This document shows positions 60,153 through 64,000 of a stretch of DNA of 64,000 bases, piece by piece. The stretch is taken from the NCBI RefSeq assembly GCF_010669125.1, contig NZ_CP048630.1, positions 4,554,531 to 4,618,530 of the forward strand, read 5' to 3'. The translations under genes and the position numbers were made by a program. The notes under the pieces are model-generated. The model was not told where the DNA came from. It worked only from the letters and a program-made list of their open reading frames with translations, and ran no database searches. Position 1 is the stretch's first letter; every line of letters begins with the position of its first letter. The stretch comes from Ancylobacter pratisalsi (GTDB taxonomy: Bacteria; Pseudomonadota; Alphaproteobacteria; Rhizobiales; Xanthobacteraceae).

Positions 60153-61265
60153 ATGGCGGAGATCAGGGTCGATCACCTGCACAAGGCCTTCAGCGAGTTC
60201 GTAGCGGTGCGGGACTCTTCCTTCACCGTGGAGGATGGTGAATTTCTTGCGCTGCTGGGCCCTTCCGGCTGCGGCAAGACCACGACGCTGCGCATGATCG
60301 CGGGGCTGGAGCTGCCGACCAGCGGTACCATCCATCTCGGCGGCGAAGACGTGACCTTCCGGCGCGCCAGCGAACGCGACATCGCCTTCGTGTTCCAGCT
60401 CTTCGCGCTCTACCCGCACATGAACGTGCGAAAGAACATCGCCTTCCCCCTGCTCTCGCAGGGCGTGCCAAGGAGCGAGATCAAGCGTCGGGTCGAGGAA
60501 ACGGCGAAGCTGCTGCAGATCGACCACATCCTCGACAAGTCGGTTTCCGGTCTCGCCGGCGGCGATCGCCAACGGGTGGCACTGGGCCGCGCCATTGTAC
60601 GCCGACCCAAATGCTTCCTGATGGACGAGCCGCTCGGCACGCTCGATGCCGAGTTCCGCGACGTGATGGTGCGCGAGTTGCGCGAGCTGCACAACCGGAT
60701 CGGCGCCACCACGGTCTATGTCACCCATGACCAGATCGAGGCCATGGCCATGGCGGATAAGATCGCCGTCATGAACCACGGCGTGATCGAGCAGTTCGAC
60801 ACGCCGCAGGAGATCTACAACCGCCCGGCCTCCATGTATGTCGCCGACTTCATCGGCTCGCCACCGATGAACTTCATCCGCTTCAACGCCGGGCTGGCGA
60901 AAGGCGCAAGCAGCGCACGCATCGGCGAGGCGGACGTGACCATGCCGGAACTGCGCGCGGATGTGATGCCCGGTGAGCTGGCGCTGGGGGTCAGGCCCGA
61001 GCATGTTCGCTTCTCCGACGCCTCGCCGCTGCGCGGCGCGATCTATGGCAGCGAGTATCTCGGCACGACGCAGATCGTGATCATCAAGACGGCGGGCGGC
61101 ACGGTGCGGGCGCGTCTGCCCGCCGAGCAGAGCTACCGCATTGGCGACACGGTCGGACTGGTCTTCGCCAGCGAACGCCTTTCGCTGTTCGAATGCGGCT
61201 CGGGCTCCGTGGTCCCGTCCGCCCTGCACGAAGGCGTCGGCATCGGAGGCAATCATCATGGCTGA
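60153..61265 (+). CDS. Sugar/polyol ABC transporter ATPase 1, variant signature
   Basis: This 370-residue MalK/UgpC-type ATPase has Walker A G-P-S-G-C-G-K-T near residue 38, Walker B ending M-D-E-P, H-loop V-T-H-D-Q-I-E-A, and a C-terminal TOBE regulatory domain (~245-360). The C-loop reads L-A-G-G-D instead of L-S-G-G-Q, replacing both Ser and Gln, while the Arg after it is kept. It most likely forms a heterodimer with the second ATPase encoded by the overlapping next gene. The start is ATG 60153. Confidence 0.92.
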   Translation: MAEIRVDHLHKAFSEFVAVRDSSFTVEDGEFLALLGPSGCGKTTTLRMIAGLELPTSGTIHLGGEDVTFRRASERDIAFVFQLFALYPHMNVRKNIAFPLLSQGVPRSEIKRRVEETAKLLQIDHILDKSVSGLAGGDRQRVALGRAIVRRPKCFLMDEPLGTLDAEFRDVMVRELRELHNRIGATTVYVTHDQIEAMAMADKIAVMNHGVIEQFDTPQEIYNRPASMYVADFIGSPPMNFIRFNAGLAKGASSARIGEADVTMPELRADVMPGELALGVRPEHVRFSDASPLRGAIYGSEYLGTTQIVIIKTAGGTVRARLPAEQSYRIGDTVGLVFASERLSLFECGSGSVVPSALHEGVGIGGNHHG

Positions 61266-62265
61266 TGTCACGCTGGCGGGCGTCACCAAGAGCTTCGGCG
61301 AGAAACGAGCGATCGCCAGCCTCGATCTCACCATCGCCGACGGCGAGTTCGTCGTCCTTCTCGGCCCCACGGGAGCGGGCAAGACGACCACCCTGCGGCT
61401 CATCGCCGGGTTGGAAACGCCCGATGAGGGGGTGGTGAGCATCGGCGGCCGACCGGTGAATGGCGAAGGTCCCGCCATGCGCGACGTGGCGTTCGTGTTC
61501 CAGCAATATTCGCTCTATCCGCATCTGACGGTCTACGAGAACCTGGCCTTCCCCTTGCGCTCCCCCGCACGGCGGCTGGACAGGGCGACGATCGACGCCA
61601 GAGTGCGGCAGGTCGCCGCCATGGTGCGCATCGACCACAAGCTGGAGAACCGCTCCACCCGGCTCTCCGGTGGTGAGATGCAGCGCGTGGCCATCGGGCG
61701 GGCGCTGGTGCGCCGGCCGTCGATCTACCTGATGGACGAGCCGCTTTCCTCCCTCGACGCCAAGCTGCGCGGCGAGCTGCGCCTGGAACTCAAGCGAATC
61801 CAGAAGGAAACCGGCTCCACCCTGCTCTATGTCACCCATGACCAGATCGAAGCCATGACCATGGCCGACCGCATCGGAATCCTTGCCGAGGGCAAGCTGG
61901 TGCAGATCGGCACGCCGCGCGAGATCTACACCAACCCGGCCAATCTTCACGTCGCCGCCCGCCTCGGCCAGCCGCACATCAACCTTCTGCCGGCCGATCT
62001 CCTGCCCGGCCCCACGCCCCCGGCGGGCACGCGCACCATTGGCGCGCGGACCGAGCATCTGGAAATCGCCCGTTCGCCCGACGGCAATGCGGAGATCGTC
62101 CGGGTGGAGCATCTGGGCGACCAGAACCACCTCCACATCACCATGGGCGCCCACAAGATCACCACGCTTGCGGACCCGGACATGCCGGTCGATGCCGGGG
62201 ACCGGATCAGCCTGACCTTGAAGCGACCACTCTATTTCGGGCAGGACGGACAGCGCCTCGCGTGA
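61258..62265 (+). CDS. Sugar/polyol ABC transporter ATPase 2
   Basis: This 335-residue ATPase of the same group has ATG 61258 overlapping the previous gene by eight bases. Walker A is G-P-T-G-A-G-K-T near residue 37, the C-loop L-S-G-G-E-M-Q-R, Walker B ends M-D-E-P, and the H-loop is V-T-H-D-Q-I-E-A. The C-terminal TOBE domain is shorter than in ATPase 1. Two different ATPases in one sugar importer recall the glycerol (GlpST) and related polyol systems. Confidence 0.93.
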   Translation: MADVTLAGVTKSFGEKRAIASLDLTIADGEFVVLLGPTGAGKTTTLRLIAGLETPDEGVVSIGGRPVNGEGPAMRDVAFVFQQYSLYPHLTVYENLAFPLRSPARRLDRATIDARVRQVAAMVRIDHKLENRSTRLSGGEMQRVAIGRALVRRPSIYLMDEPLSSLDAKLRGELRLELKRIQKETGSTLLYVTHDQIEAMTMADRIGILAEGKLVQIGTPREIYTNPANLHVAARLGQPHINLLPADLLPGPTPPAGTRTIGARTEHLEIARSPDGNAEIVRVEHLGDQNHLHITMGAHKITTLADPDMPVDAGDRISLTLKRPLYFGQDGQRLA

Positions 62266-62334
62266 CATGACGCGTGCGCGCCCGCCATGCTCCGGCGGAA
62301 TTCGAACCGTGCCGACAGGAATCGGAAGGCAGCG

Positions 62335-63969
62335 ATGAAACACTTCTTCAACCGCCGCGAAAGCATCGTCACCGAGGCGCTGGACGGCCTGCTGCGCACC
62401 TCGCCGCCGGGCATGCTCGCCCGGCTCGATACCTACCCCGATATCAAGGTCGTGCTGCGCGCCGACTGGGACAAGTCGAAGGTGGCGGTGGTCTCGGGCG
62501 GCGGGGCCGGACACGAGCCCTCCCATGCCGGCTTCGTGGGACGCGGCCTGCTCACCGCCGCCGTGTCGGGCGAGATCTTCGCATCGCCCAGCGTCGAGGC
62601 CGTGCTGGCGGCCATTCGCGCGGTCACCGGCGCACCGGGATGCCTGCTGATCGTGAAGAACTACACCGGCGACCGGCTCAATTTCGGCCTTGCCGCCGAG
62701 CGCGCCCGCGCCGAGGGCTATGACGTCGAGATGGTGATCGTCGCCGACGACATCGCCTTGCCTGAGATCGACCAGCCGCGCGGCGTGGCCGGCACGCTGT
62801 TCGTGCACAAGATCGCCGGCCACCACGCCGAGGCCGGGGACGACCTTGTTGCCGTTGCCACGGCCGCCCGCGCCGCGGCCGCCGACATCGTCTCGCTCGG
62901 TGTGTCGCTCGCCTCCTGCTCGATCCCCGGTCAGGCGCATGAAGCGCGCCTCGGCGCGAATGAGGGCGAGCTTGGGCTGGGCATTCATGGCGAACCGGGG
63001 GTCGAGCGCATCCCGTTGCTGGCGGCGGAGGCGATCACCGCCCTCATGGCGGACCGTCTCGCCGCAAGGCTGGCGCCCGGCGCCGATTACGCTCTGCTGA
63101 TCAACAATCTCGGTGCCGTCCCGCCGCTGGAAATGAGCCTCATCGCCGACGCGGTGCTGCGTTCCGTATTCGGCAGGCAGGTGAAGCTGGTCATCGGCCC
63201 GGCGGCGCTGATGACCGCGCTCAACATGAACGGCTTCTCGCTCTCCCTGCTGCGCCTCGACGCCGCGCGCGAGCGGGCCCTCGGTGCAAGCGTGGAGCCC
63301 CTCGCCTGGCGGCCAGCGGTCGAGATAGGCGAGGTTCTCGTCCTGCCGCCGCCGGCGACGCGGCGCGAGGCGGACCCGGCGGCCAGCCCCGACGCGGCCT
63401 CCGAGGCTGTCATCCGGGCGGCCTGCGCCACGCTCATATCGCTTGAGGAGGAACTGAACCGCCTCGACGCGCGCGCCGGTGACGGCGATACCGGCTCCAC
63501 CGTCGCCACCGGCGCCCGGGCGGTGGAGGCGCGCCTCGCCGCGCTGCCGCTCGCCGACAGCGCGGCCACTCTTCATGCCCTTGGCGAAACACTCGGACAG
63601 GCCATGGGTGGGTCGAGCGGCGTGCTGATGTCGATCTTCTTCACCGCCAGCGCCAAGGCGATGCGCGAGACCGCCGACCTGCCCCTCGCACTGCTTGCCG
63701 GCCTCGATCGCATGACCTTCTATGGGGGAGCGGGTCTAGGCGCGCGCACCCTGGTGGATTCGCTGGAGCCTGCACTGAAGGCTCTGTCGAAGGGCAGCCT
63801 TGCGGACGCGGCGCAGGCGGCGCATCAGGGCGCGGAGGCGACCAAGGCGATGACGCGGGCGCGTGCCGGCCGGGCCTCCTATGTCGGCGCGCGCGATCTC
63901 GAAGGCTCGCCCGATCCCGGCGCATTTGCCGTGGCGCGGGTTTTCGAGGCACTGGCCCGGCTGGGGTAG
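62335..63969 (+). CDS. Single-chain dihydroxyacetone-kinase-family protein (DhaK + DhaL)
   Basis: This 544-residue protein starts at ATG 62335 (MKHFFNRR). Residues ~1-325 form a DhaK domain with the G-G-G-A-G-H-E-P-S-H substrate loop near 49-58 and the covalent substrate-binding His at H218 in G-I-H-G-E-P-G. Residues ~350-540 form a DhaL ATP-binding domain with the Mg-binding D-A-R-A-G-D-G-D-T-G-S motif near 379-389 and G-G-S-S-G near 424. It is an ATP-dependent kinase rather than a PTS-linked enzyme. Relatives phosphorylate dihydroxyacetone, erythrulose and other short ketoses, consistent with its place at the end of the polyol-type importer operon. A purine-rich stretch after its stop may lead into a further gene beyond the window. 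Confidence 0.93.
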   Translation: MKHFFNRRESIVTEALDGLLRTSPPGMLARLDTYPDIKVVLRADWDKSKVAVVSGGGAGHEPSHAGFVGRGLLTAAVSGEIFASPSVEAVLAAIRAVTGAPGCLLIVKNYTGDRLNFGLAAERARAEGYDVEMVIVADDIALPEIDQPRGVAGTLFVHKIAGHHAEAGDDLVAVATAARAAAADIVSLGVSLASCSIPGQAHEARLGANEGELGLGIHGEPGVERIPLLAAEAITALMADRLAARLAPGADYALLINNLGAVPPLEMSLIADAVLRSVFGRQVKLVIGPAALMTALNMNGFSLSLLRLDAARERALGASVEPLAWRPAVEIGEVLVLPPPATRREADPAASPDAASEAVIRAACATLISLEEELNRLDARAGDGDTGSTVATGARAVEARLAALPLADSAATLHALGETLGQAMGGSSGVLMSIFFTASAKAMRETADLPLALLAGLDRMTFYGGAGLGARTLVDSLEPALKALSKGSLADAAQAAHQGAEATKAMTRARAGRASYVGARDLEGSPDPGAFAVARVFEALARLG

Positions 63970-64000
63970 GAACGTGGCGACGACACAGGGAGTGGAGAGC

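Noticed and set aside
61084..63576. Long antisense open frame opposite ATPase 2 and the kinase
   Set aside because: The plus strand encodes intact, motif-complete families; the minus-strand frame has none.

Overview
The window is high-GC, densely coded chromosomal DNA from an alphaproteobacterium. The many ABC uptake systems, the Hyphomicrobiales-type gene families (CyaC-like anchored cyclase, FCD-type GntR, DhaK-DhaL kinase next to a polyol-type ABC transporter) and the AT-poor intergenic regions suggest the Hyphomicrobiales, perhaps a Xanthobacteraceae relative. That placement is inference. I saw no rRNA, tRNA, CRISPR array, insertion sequence or phage gene.

Layout. 1-4.4 kb: the 3' end of an outer-membrane beta-barrel gene, a small secreted protein, and a large type V autotransporter whose passenger carries internal repeats. 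5.2-25 kb: a glycan locus. It has four consecutive glycosyltransferase genes (the last fused to a polysaccharide deacetylase) facing a tightly packed eight-gene operon on the other strand. That operon encodes a degenerate ABC-transporter-like protein, a stand-alone cyclic-nucleotide-binding-domain protein, a six-helix/[2Fe-2S]/cyclase-fold protein, a Yej/Dpp-type ABC importer (fused ATPase, binding protein, two permeases) and a small methyltransferase. A secreted heparin-lyase-I-like protein and a nucleotide-sugar 6-dehydrogenase close the locus. This is the most unusual part of the window. The cyclase fold keeps its two metal aspartates but lacks the base-specifying and transition-state residues. 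The ABC protein has lost or altered every ATPase motif and carries three copies of a motif normally present once. A redox- or quinone-sensing signalling module built partly from pseudo-enzymes therefore appears to be co-transcribed with an importer and surrounded by genes to make, modify and cleave a uronic-acid-type polysaccharide.

25-33 kb: ethanolamine ammonia-lyase (eutBC), an alpha/beta hydrolase, a GAF-EAL c-di-GMP phosphodiesterase, an agmatinase-family ureohydrolase translationally coupled to a carbon-nitrogen hydrolase, and an oxalate/formate-type MFS antiporter preceded by an AT-rich regulatory region. 33.6-39.5 kb: a 48-residue membrane peptide, an MHS-family MFS symporter, and a GntR regulator with a perfect palindrome at its promoter heading a polar amino-acid ABC importer. 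39.6-45.5 kb: a spermidine/putrescine-type ABC importer operon ending in an Asp/Glu-racemase-superfamily protein that lacks both catalytic cysteines, with a divergent LysR regulator.

45.6-49 kb is a decayed region. Two phosphoenolpyruvate-hydrolase-family genes are each joined to a truncated branched-chain-type permease (livM and livH fragments), as though two deletions had collapsed a longer cluster. 49.3-56.2 kb: a LacI regulator and a ribose-type ABC importer operon with a sugar isomerase and an oxidoreductase, controlled through two LacI-type operators. 56.2-64 kb: a second sugar/polyol ABC importer with two different ATPases, a 68-residue membrane protein and a single-chain dihydroxyacetone-kinase-family enzyme.
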